This document shows, one piece after another, positions 1 through 8,695 of a stretch of 64,000 bases of DNA. The stretch lies in NCBI GenBank assembly GCA_964655355.1, contig CAZZMD010000009.1, forward strand, positions 37,114-101,113. Direction: 5' to 3'. Position 1 is the stretch's first letter; every line of letters starts with the position of its first letter. The position numbers and the translations under genes are program-made. The notes beneath the pieces were generated by a model that was not told where the DNA came from, made no database searches, and saw only the letters and a program-made list of their open reading frames with translations. The DNA is from CALGDE01 sp964655355 (GTDB taxonomy: Bacteria > Cyanobacteriota > Cyanobacteriia > CACIAM-69d).

Positions 1-252
1 ACCTCAACGGACGTACAGGACATCTTCTTTCGGCTCTTGGAGCACAACGGGGGGGAACTCACCCTAATGCGCTTTGCCATGGAAACCCGATTGCCAGCGG
101 AAGAGGCGCGGGAATTCCTAGACGAGGCCGCAGGGCAATTTAATGCGTCTTTCCGAGTGGGCGATCGCGGCGAAATTTACTATCAATTCCCCATCGGCGA
201 CGGCATGGCCCGGCGTCCCCTGCCCCGCCGCTCTGACTCTCCTAACACTTAA
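1..252 (+). CDS. C-terminal part of a conserved cyanobacterial protein (5' end outside window)
   Basis: The reading frame is open from base 1 to a TAA at 250-252, so the gene starts upstream of the window. The visible 83 residues contain a compact helix-rich segment (GGELTLMRFAMETRLPAEEA) followed by a strand-like end (GEIYYQFP). This resembles the small winged-helix-like tail seen on several cyanobacterial membrane or TM2-type proteins, in which a helix-turn-helix is followed by a beta hairpin. That resemblance is from memory, not from a search. The function cannot be assigned without the missing N-terminus. A Shine-Dalgarno-bearing gene follows 28 bases later on the same strand. Confidence 0.55.
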   Translation, partial: TSTDVQDIFFRLLEHNGGELTLMRFAMETRLPAEEAREFLDEAAGQFNASFRVGDRGEIYYQFPIGDGMARRPLPRRSDSPNT

Positions 253-280
253 GGCATAGCAAGAAGGTACAGAAGGAAGC

Positions 281-658
281 ATGGCAAAAATTTTTCTAAC
301 CCTAGCGGGCATCTTCGGCGCATTAGGCGTCGCCATTGGGGCCTTTGGGGCCCATGCCCTCGAGGGAAAATTAGACGAAAGAGCGATCGCCATCTTTGAG
401 ACCGGCACCCGCTATCAACTGGTCCACGCCGTCGCGATCGCGATCGTCGCCCTCCTCGCCCTGCAACAGGGGGATGGAGAGACGCCGGGCGTCCTAACCA
501 TCGCCGGCTGGAGTTACTGCGTGGGCATCCTGCTATTTTCCGGCAGCCTGTATGCCCTTGCATTGAGCGGCGTGAAGATTTTAGGGGCGATCGCCCCCCT
601 AGGCGGCACCGCCTTCATCATCGGCTGGATCGCCCTCGCCCTCAGTCCCTGGCGGTAA
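281..658 (+). CDS. DUF423 family small membrane protein (YwdK-like)
   Basis: A 125-residue protein with four hydrophobic segments (about residues 1-22, 45-62, 70-90 and 98-122). The family signature AIGAFGAHAL lies between the first two segments, and a conserved GTRYQLVHA motif follows. Length and pattern match DUF423 inner-membrane proteins, whose biochemical role is unknown. The ATG is preceded by AGAAGGAAG, a good ribosome-binding site, which fixes the start. It lies 28 bases after the preceding gene and may be co-transcribed with it; ssrA follows about 60 bases downstream. Confidence 0.88.
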   Translation: MAKIFLTLAGIFGALGVAIGAFGAHALEGKLDERAIAIFETGTRYQLVHAVAIAIVALLALQQGDGETPGVLTIAGWSYCVGILLFSGSLYALALSGVKILGAIAPLGGTAFIIGWIALALSPWR

Positions 659-709
659 TCCTCACCTCATTCCTCACACGCTCCCCAAAAATTGCGCTAG
701 GATGATGGA

Positions 710-715
710 TACAAA
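710..715 (+). promoter_or_regulatory. Possible -10 element for ssrA
   Basis: TACAAA lies seven bases before the mature 5' end of the tmRNA, the right distance for a sigma-70 type -10 hexamer. No convincing -35 box is seen at the usual spacing, so this is a weak call based on position. Confidence 0.3.
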
Positions 716-721
716 TCACAC

Positions 722-1108
722 GGGGCTGTAATGGTTTCGACGTGTTGGTGAAAACTACGTTGTGATACAGGTCGAGAGCGAGCTACCTCTCGAAAATCAA
801 TGGCTCAAAACAAAGTAAATGCGAACAACATCGTTCCTTTCGCTCGTAAGGCTGCTGCCGTAGCTTAAAAACACCTCTTACAGGTTCGAGCACTCGTTGA
901 CGGACTCCGTTAAAGTCATCGGGTAACCCTTAACGGATGCGCTGGTTAGAGTTCTTGGATTCGATAACCGGCAAAGCACTTAATCCAAGAATCCTACTGT
1001 TCGGGATAAGGAACAGTTCCCGCCTTGCGGACTAAAAAGGCTAAACCTGTGAATGAGTGGCGTACGAATACCCAGGGCGGACGATGGGTTCGATTCCCTC
1101 CAGCTCCA
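722..1108 (+). ncRNA. ssrA: Transfer-messenger RNA (one-piece ssrA)
   Basis: The 5' end GGGGCTGTAATGGTTTCGAC is the universal tmRNA start and pairs through GGGGCTG with CAGCTCC at the 3' end (1101-1107). The discriminator base follows and CCA is not encoded. The T-arm GGGTTCGATTCCC sits just inside the 3' end. The resume codon GCG at 821 opens a tag of 15 codons reading ANNIVPFARKAAAVA, ending at TAA 866-868, which is the cyanobacterial proteolysis tag. At about 387 nucleotides it is an ordinary one-piece tmRNA, not the permuted two-piece form of marine Synechococcus and Prochlorococcus. It rescues stalled ribosomes together with SmpB, which is not in this window. Confidence 0.97.
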
Positions 1109-1589
1109 TACTTTTAATTTCATACTCTACCTTCGACACGGCTTCAGTCTTGGCCATGTCGGTAATTTCTAGGGCCGATACACCCCGCCTTAGGCGTCTG
1201 CCAACGGCAACAGGATGCCCCATAGAGGGATTGGGGAAAAGATTTGGTATGATATCATCCCAAGATTTCTGCTTGCTCCTAGGCTAAAGTTCCGATGAAC
1301 AATAGCTACGATCCATTAGCCTGCTGGGGTAGTATTGCTCTGCTCAGACAATGACCCAGTCAATCACCCAGTAACGACCTAGACAACAGCCCAAAATAAC
1401 GGGATGGATGGCGATCGCCCCTGGCCCATAACGGGATGTGGAGACGATTAATCTCTGGGGACATCCTGAGCCAGCGGTCAACCCCTTGGAAAAACAGGGT
1501 GGTGCCTCCATGGGGCACTTCCCCGACCGGAACGTCTTGGAAGACACCATCTCATCCTTTAAAAGCCCATACAATAAGCAAAATATTTT
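1109..1589. other. Spacer between ssrA and yjbQ, no gene seen
   Basis: No reading frame here has a recognisable product. The stretch contains a 12-bp tandem near-duplication (caatgacccagt / caatcacccagt, 1349-1372). A TACAAT at 1570-1575, just before the next gene, could be a -10 element, but I find no good -35. Confidence 0.5.
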
Positions 1590-2045
1590 ATGAGTTCGAT
1601 GGAGCCCGACTTACCAACCGCAGCCAGGATTAGGCACACCCAGCAGGTTGTGCGGGTTCCAACCCGAGGCAAATCCTTGCACAACATCACCGCCTCAATT
1701 CGAGAGGTGGTGGAGGCGTCCCAAGTAGAGATGGGATTGTGCTCGCTCTTCGTCTGTCACACCTCGGCAAGCCTGCTGATTCAGGAAAATGCGGACCCAG
1801 ACGTGTTGCAGGATTTAGAAACTTTCTTCAGCACATTGGTACCAGAGGGCAGTCATTATCGCCATAATATGGAGGGTCCAGATGACATGCCTGCCCATAT
1901 CCGGTCAGCCCTAACCCATACCTCAGAGCAAATCCCTATCCGTCAAGGTCGCCTGGTCCTCGGGACTTGGCAGGGGGTCTATCTGTGGGAACATCGGCAG
2001 CGAGGACAGGTGCGCAATGTTGTCATCCACATCATGGGGGGCTAA
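1590..2045 (+). CDS. yjbQ: YjbQ/UPF0047 family protein
   Basis: A 151-residue single-domain protein of the YjbQ (UPF0047) family. The hallmark CHTSASLLIQENADPDV lies at about residues 55-71, followed by HYRHNMEGPDDMPAHI and the C-terminal GTWQGVYLWEHR with the strand VRNVVIHI. Members form beta-rich trimers, and some complement loss of thiamine-phosphate synthase in E. coli; the physiological reaction is not settled. Length is slightly above the usual ~140, and the second ATG three codons in may be the real start because no clear ribosome-binding site precedes the first. The next gene follows after 58 bases on the same strand. Confidence 0.9.
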   Translation: MSSMEPDLPTAARIRHTQQVVRVPTRGKSLHNITASIREVVEASQVEMGLCSLFVCHTSASLLIQENADPDVLQDLETFFSTLVPEGSHYRHNMEGPDDMPAHIRSALTHTSEQIPIRQGRLVLGTWQGVYLWEHRQRGQVRNVVIHIMGG

Positions 2046-2103
2046 GGCATGATGAGATTGGGATTTTTGGGTTATAGTGCCGTTGCCTTTGGGATAGGAG
2101 GAT

Positions 2104-2469
2104 GTGGTGAGTAAGGTTTTAGTGGTGGATGATAGTCCCACCATGCGCAAGATGATTGCGGCGCTATTGCAGCAACATGGGATGAAGGTGTCTGTTGCCC
2201 AGGATGGTGCTGAGGCCCAAAGCCAGTTTGAAAGTGATCAGCCGGATTTGGTCATTACGGATATTGTGATGCCGAATATGAATGGCTATGAGTTGTGTCG
2301 ATGGGTGAAGTCCGACGATGGGCGTAAGCATATCCCGGTGGTGCTCTGCACGAGCAAGGCAGAGGAGTTTGACCGGTATTGGGGCATGAAGCAAGGGGCA
2401 GATGCCTATATCGCAAAACCGTTTCAGCCGGATGAGTTGATTGATACGGTCCGCCAATTGTTGAAGTAG
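2104..2469 (+). CDS. CheY-like single-domain response regulator
   Basis: A 121-residue receiver domain with no output domain. The acidic pair VVDDS (D9, D10), phosphoacceptor D53 in ITDIVMPNMNG, T83 in LCTS and K105 in AKPF are all present, so it should be phosphorylatable. The closest cyanobacterial relatives are the PilH/PixH/PatA-neighbourhood CheY-like proteins that act in pilus or phototaxis signalling; no kinase, CheW or MCP gene is adjacent, so that role is inferred. AGGAGG ends a few bases upstream, and GTG at 2104 or 2107 is the start. The window holds two kinases (11.6 and 52.6 kb), but nothing links them to it. Confidence 0.88.
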   Translation: MVSKVLVVDDSPTMRKMIAALLQQHGMKVSVAQDGAEAQSQFESDQPDLVITDIVMPNMNGYELCRWVKSDDGRKHIPVVLCTSKAEEFDRYWGMKQGADAYIAKPFQPDELIDTVRQLLK

Positions 2470-2553
2470 GATGGCGATCGCAAGGCCAAGCTTTCAAACG
2501 GCGCCTTCGACCAGCACAGCAACAAGAAACAGTCACCTAAAAGGGCAAACAGC

Positions 2554-3549
2554 GTGGAACAGATGCGCAAACCAATGCGGGGCAACCATCACGGGGGGAG
2601 CGGCCTTTGGAAACGGCATGCGGACCGTCCTGGGCGCAGATCGCAATATCTGTTGGGGCTGGTGGCAAGCTGTGGCATTTGGGGCGCTGGACTGACGGCC
2701 GGGGTCGCGCCGGCCGAGGCCCAATCCGTACGTCCCTACACCCCCAATCTGAATCCCCCCTCCCTGCAGCAGGATGGCTTGACATTATTTGAAGAAGCGG
2801 GGCAACTGGCGCAGATCGGGCGATATGAACTGGCGCTGCCCCGGGCGAGAATCGCAGCCCAGTTGTTGCCGGATGATGTGCGGTTGATGCGGCTGCTGGG
2901 GGGGTTATATCTCCAGCAAGGGCGACTAGATGAGGCGGTGACCGTCTTAGAGCGGGCGCGGAAAGCCGGGGAAGGGGAAGCAGCGAATAATACGGTCCTG
3001 TTTGCGTTGGGGTCTGCCTACGGTCAACAGCGGCGCTATGAACTGGCGATCGCCACCCTGAACGAAGCCCTAAAGCAGGAGCCGGATGAGGTCACCGGGC
3101 GATTTGACCTAGGCAATGCCTATTGGATGTCCGGTCAGCTAACGAATGCTTTAGCGCAATACAATCGCATTTTGTCGAAGGATGCGGACTTTTGGCCCGC
3201 GGTGAACAATATCGGGCTGGTGTATTACGAGCAAGGGAATATGGAAGGGGCGATCGCCCAGTGGAAACAGGCGTTGGGTTTCCAAGAGGAAGCCGCCGAA
3301 CCCGAGCTGGCGATCGCGGTAGCAAACTATCGGCGATACGACTGCGCAGCGGGTCAGAACCGCGCCTCGGCGGTGTGCCGCAACGCTATCGCATCCGGGC
3401 GAACGGCCATGAACCGAGAGCCCGCCTATTCCACGGTGGAACACCTGGTGCTGAATCTATGGGGCGAGATGCTCATCCAAGACGCCAAAGTCTTTTTTGA
3501 TGACCCCCAAGTGCGATCGCTCATCCAGGAAATCAATGGGGTTCAGTAG
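2554..3549 (+). CDS. Exported tetratricopeptide-repeat protein
   Basis: A 331-residue protein. A signal-peptide-like segment (RRSQYLLGLVASCGIWGAGL, about residues 28-47) with an APAEA cleavage-type motif precedes a proline-rich linker. From about residue 75 to 240 come four to five TPR units (for example GGLYLQQGRLDEAVTVLERA, ALGSAYGQQRRYELAIATL, NIGLVYYEQGNMEGAIAQWK). A C-terminal region with two cysteines (DCAAGQNRASAVC) follows. TPR arrays bind protein partners, so a periplasmic or thylakoid-lumen scaffold role is likely, but no partner is indicated. The frame opens with GTG at 2554; ATG at 2563 or 2575 are alternatives. It converges with the mscS gene. Confidence 0.85.
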   Translation: MEQMRKPMRGNHHGGSGLWKRHADRPGRRSQYLLGLVASCGIWGAGLTAGVAPAEAQSVRPYTPNLNPPSLQQDGLTLFEEAGQLAQIGRYELALPRARIAAQLLPDDVRLMRLLGGLYLQQGRLDEAVTVLERARKAGEGEAANNTVLFALGSAYGQQRRYELAIATLNEALKQEPDEVTGRFDLGNAYWMSGQLTNALAQYNRILSKDADFWPAVNNIGLVYYEQGNMEGAIAQWKQALGFQEEAAEPELAIAVANYRRYDCAAGQNRASAVCRNAIASGRTAMNREPAYSTVEHLVLNLWGEMLIQDAKVFFDDPQVRSLIQEINGVQ

Positions 3550-3584
3550 GCTGATTTGTCGCCTGGTTTGCAGCCTAATTTGTA
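3549..3584. repeat. 12-bp tandem micro-repeat, three copies, across two stop codons
   Basis: Units ggctgatttgtc, gcctggtttgca and gcctaatttgta run head to tail. The array begins in the stop codon of the TPR gene and reaches into the last codons of the convergent mscS gene, so one unit encodes part of the MscS C-terminus. Confidence 0.75.
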
Positions 3585-4738
3585 ACCTGCTCCGGTGAGG
3601 AATTGCCCGATGAACGAAGAATCGAGCGATCGCGACCAGTCGATCTCCCCTGTTCCCACTGAGGCTCCAGATATAGGGTTTGGGATGGGTATGCAAATTC
3701 AATATCACGATATTTAAATGCATCCCAAATCCCAAAATTGATTTGCTGCTGGATATTCATATAAATCCCATAATCCTGATCCAAGACGTAGTAAACCGTC
3801 TCAAAATCAAGACTTGAAGCGCCATATTGGAAGAAATGGCAGCGATCAAACTCTGTCCCTTCAATGGATTGAATAATCTCTTGAACAACCCTCGGAATTT
3901 CCATCAACTTCTCGCGGGGCGTATCGTAGGTAACCCCTAATCCAAAGACAACCCGCCGCCGTTTCATCTCCTGATAATTCTGGATGCGGTTGCTGGTTAA
4001 AAACTGGTTCGGAAACACCAAAGTTTCCCCCGACAAACTTTCCAATCGCGTTGTTTTAATCCCAATATGTCGAACCGTTCCCGCGAATTCATCGACGATA
4101 ATAAAATCGCCAATGGAGAACGGATCATCAAACACGATCGCAAAATAGCTGAACAAATCCTGCAGCAATCCTTGGGAGGCCAGAGCAACCGCAATCCCCC
4201 CAATGCCCAAGCCAGCGATAACCGCAGACAGATCGTACCCCAGGTTCTGGAGCAGAAAAATAATACCAACGCTCCAAAGAACAACCCTAACCGCTGGCAA
4301 AATCAATCTAACTTTGACCTGCCTTTTAGTTCGCTGCTCCTCGCCATAATTCCCTGACGAATAGTAAAGACCCAGGGCATACTCGACTAACTGTTGTAGC
4401 CCTAAAATACAGCAAACAGCCACCACCCCTGCCCCGATCGCATCCACTATCGTGGCTAGGGTTTGATTGAGTTGAAGACTTTGCAGACTGGCATATACCG
4501 TTCCGAAATACAGAATCGGGAGCACCGAAACATTCAGAACCCTAACTAGAATATCGTCCCCTCGGAACTGAGTCTTTTGGGCAAAGCGTCGAATCCGTTT
4601 CAACCCAAATCGCTGGAAGAGACGAACGAGGATCAACCCACTGATCAGACTAATAAAAGCAATGAAATAGCTTCGAAGAGGGTTATCAAAAAACTCAATT
4701 TGTAGGGTTTGATTCGCCGTTTGCAGCAACTGATCCAT
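3575..4738 (-). CDS. MscS family mechanosensitive ion channel
   Basis: About 387 residues from the ATG at 4738 (MDQLLQTANQ); the frame extends 22 codons further but that part looks untranslated. Three membrane segments occupy roughly the first 180 residues. They are followed by the MscS pore helix AGLGIGGIAVALASQGLLQD and the beta-domain signature SYFAIVFDDPFSIGDFI. The C-terminal alpha/beta domain runs to the end (FGIWDAFKYRDIEFAYPSQT). MscS channels open under membrane tension and protect against hypo-osmotic shock. Length and pore motif are normal. The C-terminal 30 residues are low complexity and the stop codon overlaps a 12-bp tandem repeat. Confidence 0.92.
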   Translation of the reverse strand: MDQLLQTANQTLQIEFFDNPLRSYFIAFISLISGLILVRLFQRFGLKRIRRFAQKTQFRGDDILVRVLNVSVLPILYFGTVYASLQSLQLNQTLATIVDAIGAGVVAVCCILGLQQLVEYALGLYYSSGNYGEEQRTKRQVKVRLILPAVRVVLWSVGIIFLLQNLGYDLSAVIAGLGIGGIAVALASQGLLQDLFSYFAIVFDDPFSIGDFIIVDEFAGTVRHIGIKTTRLESLSGETLVFPNQFLTSNRIQNYQEMKRRRVVFGLGVTYDTPREKLMEIPRVVQEIIQSIEGTEFDRCHFFQYGASSLDFETVYYVLDQDYGIYMNIQQQINFGIWDAFKYRDIEFAYPSQTLYLEPQWEQGRSTGRDRSILRSSGNSSPEQVTN

Positions 4739-4809
4739 AAAAAGTGGGATGGTAAGCGTACGTATAAACACTAATCCTAAACACTGATCCCTCGCGGGAA
4801 CCAACCGTT

Positions 4810-4849
4810 ATTAATGCATCTTCCCTGACATTAATGCATCCTCCTTCAA
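4810..4849. repeat. 20-bp imperfect tandem duplication
   Basis: Two adjacent copies beginning attaatgcatc lie between the mscS start and the RNase II stop. About 15 of 20 positions agree. Confidence 0.6.
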
Positions 4850-4891
4850 GGGGACACTGCGGCAATCTGGTCCGCGCCCCAGAACCGTGCC

Positions 4892-6916
4892 CTAGGCAGG
4901 GACACTTTCCGTAGTCACCTCTTGGAATTGAATGGTATCCTGCCGGGGATCAGCATAAGCAACCCGCAAATCCAGGCGATCGCCCAACTCCACATCCCGT
5001 TTAAACCGCATATTTAATTCCAATCCCAAATCCTCAATCAAAATACTCCCCAACAGCTCATCCTCCCGCAGCCAGCGCAACACCAACGCCGTCCAAATCT
5101 CATCGGAATGCCGCCGTAAATATTCCAACGCCCAATAGCGCTTCGTCTGCCGCTCCACCAACACCGCCTCATAGGACACCGACCCCGTCATTTGCAACAG
5201 CTCCTGTAGGGCTTCGCTGGAAAAGGGCAACTCGTCCCCCCGCAAATGGGCTTTGATCTGGAAATGGGTCACCAGGTCCGTATACCGACGAATCGGTGAC
5301 GTGGCCTGGGTGTACAAATCCAGGGCAAGGCTAGCATGGCGGGCCGGACTAATCGTCGTCTCACTGCGGGGCATACACCGACGCAAAGCACAGGCCCGCA
5401 CCGGACCAGGGGGCAACAGCATCAACTCCTCATCTGGGGGCAGCTCCGGTTGAGGCTGGGCACGGAAGGGCAGGGGAATTTGATGACTTTGCCCATAACG
5501 CGCCGCCACCTCACTGGTCAGGATCATCATTTCCGCCACCAGATACCGCGACGGCGAATCCTCCAACAGCTCAACGGTCACCTCGTCATCCTTGACCTTG
5601 ATGGACGATTCGGGCATATCAATAATGATGGCCCCCTGGGCTCGCCGCCATTTTTCCCGCAGCTTGGACCACTTAGACAGGCTTTGCAGCTCCGACTCAG
5701 CCGTGATCCCCAACTGCAACATCTCATCCACATCGTCATAGGTCAGGCGATAGGTCGGCTTGACCAAACTGGGATGAATTTCATAGGATTCCACCGCCCC
5801 TTCTTCGTCCAGGGTGATGCCAAAGCTCAGGGCATAACACTCCTTCCCCTGCACCAAACTCATGGGACCAGCCGCCAGCTCAAAGGGGAACATGGGCACA
5901 GAACCGGTGGGGAGATACACCGTCGTGGCACGGCGGCGGGCTTCCGTATCCAACGTGTCGCCGGGGGTCAACCAGCGGGTGGGGTCGGCGATATGGACCC
6001 AAATTTTCTCGCGCCCATCATCAAGGACTTCGATGCTCAGCCCGTCATCAATCTCGCGGGTACTTTCATCGTCAATGGTGTACAGCTTGAGATGGGTGAG
6101 ATCGAGGCGATGATCCCCATCGGGATCGGGGGGCGGACTCTTGGCAAGGGGATGGACCACATCGAGGACCTTGGCGGAAAAGCGGCTCGGCAGTTTAGCG
6201 CGCCGGGCGAAGAGGTTTTCGTGAACGCTCCAAATGCCGAGTCTAACCAGAAAATCAAACGCACCCCGCTCATTAGGGGGACAACCAATATCCTTGAGTA
6301 AGTCGATCGCCGCCCCTCGGTTACTCATCTCATCCCCTTGGACCACAAACCGCTCAATCAATTCAATCCGGTTGCGGTAGGCGGTGTCGGCAAAGGCTTC
6401 CTCAGCGCTGATTTCCCCCGCCTCAACCCGAGCGATCGCCGCCAAAAAGTCCTGTTGTTCCTGGGCGCGCTGTTCCGCCATCGCCTGCTGATGGCGAATT
6501 TCATCCACCTGATTCCGGGGACGGGGGGTATAGCGATCGCCCTTCTGCTTAAAAAATAATTTATCCGTGGTCAGTAGGGCATGGGCGGCATATTGGGGCA
6601 CCGTACTGTCATCGGAAAAGAGAATTTCTGCCAATCCCGCCGGCGTTGTCGAGGAGCCATCATCCACCAACAACTCCCAAGCCACCTCTAAATTATCGGG
6701 ATCCAGAAACGGGACCAGCTCCTGTTTGAATCCTTTTATTTTTTCAGGGCTATAGGATTTATCCGTGATGGCGTAAGTAACGTCCTTCGGGCGAATGGTG
6801 TGGGATTTACCGGTCTCGTCGATCGCAATCCAATATTTCTTGCCCTCAGGGCGATCGGCGATCGCAAGTACATATCCATCGTCGAGCCGAAACTCCACCA
6901 GATTTCCCTTTTCCAT
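4892..6916 (-). CDS. rnb: RNase II-type 3'-5' exoribonuclease (RNB domain, catalytic residues intact)
   Basis: About 674 residues from the ATG at 6916 (MEKGNLVEFRL), preceded by AAGGG; the frame runs 47 codons further upstream but without family features. The order is an N-terminal OB-like segment, a helical linker with an Ala/Gln/Glu-rich stretch, the RNB domain, and a C-terminal S1-like fold. The catalytic metal site is intact: TIDDESTREIDDGL carries the Asp/Glu quartet of RNase II, and ATSPIRRYTDL carries the conserved arginine. It should degrade single-stranded RNA processively. It lies downstream of rpmG and rpsR on the same strand, a common cyanobacterial arrangement. Contrast it with the degenerate RNB protein at 17-19.4 kb. 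Confidence 0.93.
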   Translation of the reverse strand: MEKGNLVEFRLDDGYVLAIADRPEGKKYWIAIDETGKSHTIRPKDVTYAITDKSYSPEKIKGFKQELVPFLDPDNLEVAWELLVDDGSSTTPAGLAEILFSDDSTVPQYAAHALLTTDKLFFKQKGDRYTPRPRNQVDEIRHQQAMAEQRAQEQQDFLAAIARVEAGEISAEEAFADTAYRNRIELIERFVVQGDEMSNRGAAIDLLKDIGCPPNERGAFDFLVRLGIWSVHENLFARRAKLPSRFSAKVLDVVHPLAKSPPPDPDGDHRLDLTHLKLYTIDDESTREIDDGLSIEVLDDGREKIWVHIADPTRWLTPGDTLDTEARRRATTVYLPTGSVPMFPFELAAGPMSLVQGKECYALSFGITLDEEGAVESYEIHPSLVKPTYRLTYDDVDEMLQLGITAESELQSLSKWSKLREKWRRAQGAIIIDMPESSIKVKDDEVTVELLEDSPSRYLVAEMMILTSEVAARYGQSHQIPLPFRAQPQPELPPDEELMLLPPGPVRACALRRCMPRSETTISPARHASLALDLYTQATSPIRRYTDLVTHFQIKAHLRGDELPFSSEALQELLQMTGSVSYEAVLVERQTKRYWALEYLRRHSDEIWTALVLRWLREDELLGSILIEDLGLELNMRFKRDVELGDRLDLRVAYADPRQDTIQFQEVTTESVPA

Positions 6917-7150
6917 GACGCCCTTACTCGACTCATCCGGTCCCAGTTTAATGGATTGTTTGACAAATTCTTTTGATGCATGGGGCGAGGCGAGCGGGCT
7001 GCGGACAACGTTGCGAATAATCCGAGCCACATCCCCCAAACAAGACGCCTGAGCCAACCAGACATAAAAACAACATAAAAAACAAATGGCGCAGAGTCCG
7101 AAGACCCCACGCCACAGCCGTCTATGACGGTCCAGTTCCTTTCCTAATTA

Positions 7151-7180
7151 CGGTGCAACACGTTGCAACACGGTGCAATA
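7151..7180. repeat. 10-bp tandem repeat, three copies
   Basis: cggtgcaaca, cgttgcaaca and cggtgcaata are contiguous, in the spacer between rpsR and the RNase II gene. Confidence 0.8.
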
Positions 7181-7202
7181 CCCCAGCAATGGGCAGCCCG
7201 TC

Positions 7203-7418
7203 CTAGGCTTCCTGGTTGATAAACGGCAGCAAAGCTAACAGGCGAGCCCGCTTCACTGCAACGGTCAAACGGCGCTGTTGCTTCGCGGTCAAACCGGTGA
7301 CCCGGCGAGGCAAAACTTTGCCCCGCTCAGTGATAAAACGACGAAGCAAATCGACATCCTTATAGTCGATGGGCTCATCGGGCTTCAGGGGAGAGACGCG
7401 GCGACGGTAGTAGGCCAT
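7203..7418 (-). CDS. rpsR: 30S ribosomal protein S18
   Basis: Seventy-one residues starting MAYYRRRVSPLKPDEPIDYK, with the S18 core DVDLLRRFITERGKVLPRR and the conserved VTGLTAKQQRRLTVAVKRAR. Length and sequence are typical of cyanobacterial and plastid S18. It binds S6 on the small-subunit platform. It follows rpmG by 76 bases in the rpmG-rpsR order that is also kept in plastid genomes, which supports co-transcription. Confidence 0.98.
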   Translation of the reverse strand: MAYYRRRVSPLKPDEPIDYKDVDLLRRFITERGKVLPRRVTGLTAKQQRRLTVAVKRARLLALLPFINQEA

Positions 7419-7494
7419 GGCTTAGAGGTAGGAAAAAGAAAAAACTTAAAAACGAGCAGAGAGACGAGAATACAGCGAAGGAAACCCCAGCGTT

Positions 7495-7689
7495 CTACTT
7501 GGTTTCCTTGTGCACCGTGTGCTTGTTGCAGTGGGGGCAGAATTTCTTCAGCTCCATACGACCGGTGGTGTTCCGGCGATTCTTCTGGGTGGTGTAGCGA
7601 GACACACCGGGGGACCGCTTATTGGTATTGGTCCGGCACTCGGTGCATTCCAGGGTGATGGTAATGCGAACGTCTTTACTCTTAGCCAC
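7495..7689 (-). CDS. rpmG: 50S ribosomal protein L33
   Basis: Sixty-four residues with the L33 pattern: KDVRITITLECTEC at the start, a conserved RYTTQKNRRNT, then KKFCPHCNKHTVHKE. Both CxxC pairs are present, so this is the zinc-binding form. First gene of the minus-strand rpmG-rpsR-RNase II group. Confidence 0.98.
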   Translation of the reverse strand: MAKSKDVRITITLECTECRTNTNKRSPGVSRYTTQKNRRNTTGRMELKKFCPHCNKHTVHKETK

Positions 7690-7906
7690 AGTGAGGGCAC
7701 TCCTTTTCTGCTGTTATGGACAACTGCGAATCACAGGGACCACCGTAGGCACAACCCCTCAGACACAATACCGGGGCGCTGAACTCCTAGGGTGATACAG
7801 CGATTGGGACTTGGCTTTCGTCAAGCGGGATATTAGCTTAGCCCAAACTTAGCCAAAAACTCTAGCGCGGGGTCTGCCATCTTAGGACAGAATTTTGCGC
7901 AGGGGC

Positions 7907-8680
7907 TCATTTTCTCATAAAACGTTCCGATTGATCGAGCAGTTGATTAAACCAGCGGCGACCCTTGATATGGAGGGAAAGCCCCCGACTCGTTTGCACC
8001 ACAATGCTGTCAATAACGCGATCATGGAGGGCTTGGCGACGGTCGAGATCCGTAGCAGCAATTACATAATCCGCCACCACCGGCGCAGCGGCCAATAATG
8101 CCGCCGGATTAATCTGCGCGATCAGCTCCAGGGCAATAAATCCCAACAGCGCCTCGCCGCCCACGATCGCTTCCCGTTTAGTCAATTCCAGCAAAGTCGG
8201 GATGCGAGGCGATCGCCGTTCAAATCGTCCCCGCTCAACGCCGGTCAGATCAAAATCCTGCCCCTCGATCACCTTAATATCCATGGCGAGGCGGCCGAAA
8301 CTTTGCCCGCGATTATTAGCCACCATCGCTACCCGCACCAACCACCACAACACCACAAACAACGCCACATGGGGAGCAGGTCCCAACATAGATCCCAACG
8401 CCCAACACCCGATCGCATCGATCGCCGTGGCCACCCCCCGCCGCCACATGGGCGATCGCGGGATATAGCTCAATTCATTCCGGTCATTCCGGGGCAGCCG
8501 CTCCCGAGATGATTCACGAGATCGGCGGGGCGATCGCCGAGGGGGCGGCGCTTCTCCATAGCCCGATTCATAACCCGAGTCATAGCCCGAATCCGGACCA
8601 TCGTAGGAGTCGTAGCCGTCATCGTAGGGATCGTAATCCCGATTTCGGGCCTGATTGCGGGGAGGTCGGCGATCGCCCAT
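7907..8680 (-). CDS. RDD family membrane protein with Asp/Tyr/Gly-rich N-terminus
   Basis: A 257-residue protein in two parts. Residues 1-60 are a low-complexity tail made of repeated Tyr-Asp and Ser-Gly-Tyr units (YDPYDDGYDSYDG, SGYDSGYESGYG) and then an arginine/serine stretch. From about residue 75 there is an RDD-type membrane domain with hydrophobic segments around 85-120 and 180-205, and the family motif NRGQSFGRLAMDIKVIEG. RDD proteins are small membrane proteins, some proposed to be Na+/H+ antiporters; the role here is unknown. The ATG follows TAGGAGAGG and lies 16 bases after the lepA stop, so it is probably translated from the lepA transcript. Confidence 0.85.
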   Translation of the reverse strand: MGDRRPPRNQARNRDYDPYDDGYDSYDGPDSGYDSGYESGYGEAPPPRRSPRRSRESSRERLPRNDRNELSYIPRSPMWRRGVATAIDAIGCWALGSMLGPAPHVALFVVLWWLVRVAMVANNRGQSFGRLAMDIKVIEGQDFDLTGVERGRFERRSPRIPTLLELTKREAIVGGEALLGFIALELIAQINPAALLAAAPVVADYVIAATDLDRRQALHDRVIDSIVVQTSRGLSLHIKGRRWFNQLLDQSERFMRK

Positions 8681-8695
8681 AATTTGCTACCTCTC

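Noticed and set aside
661..690. attcctcacacg resembling the Yfr1 core motif
   Set aside because: It differs from the strictly conserved Yfr1 motif and has no flanking stem-loops, so it is likely chance upstream of ssrA.
5336..6301. A 321-codon plus-strand frame inside the RNase II gene
   Set aside because: It is antisense to conserved RNB sequence, has no family signature, and its composition reflects the complement of the real gene.
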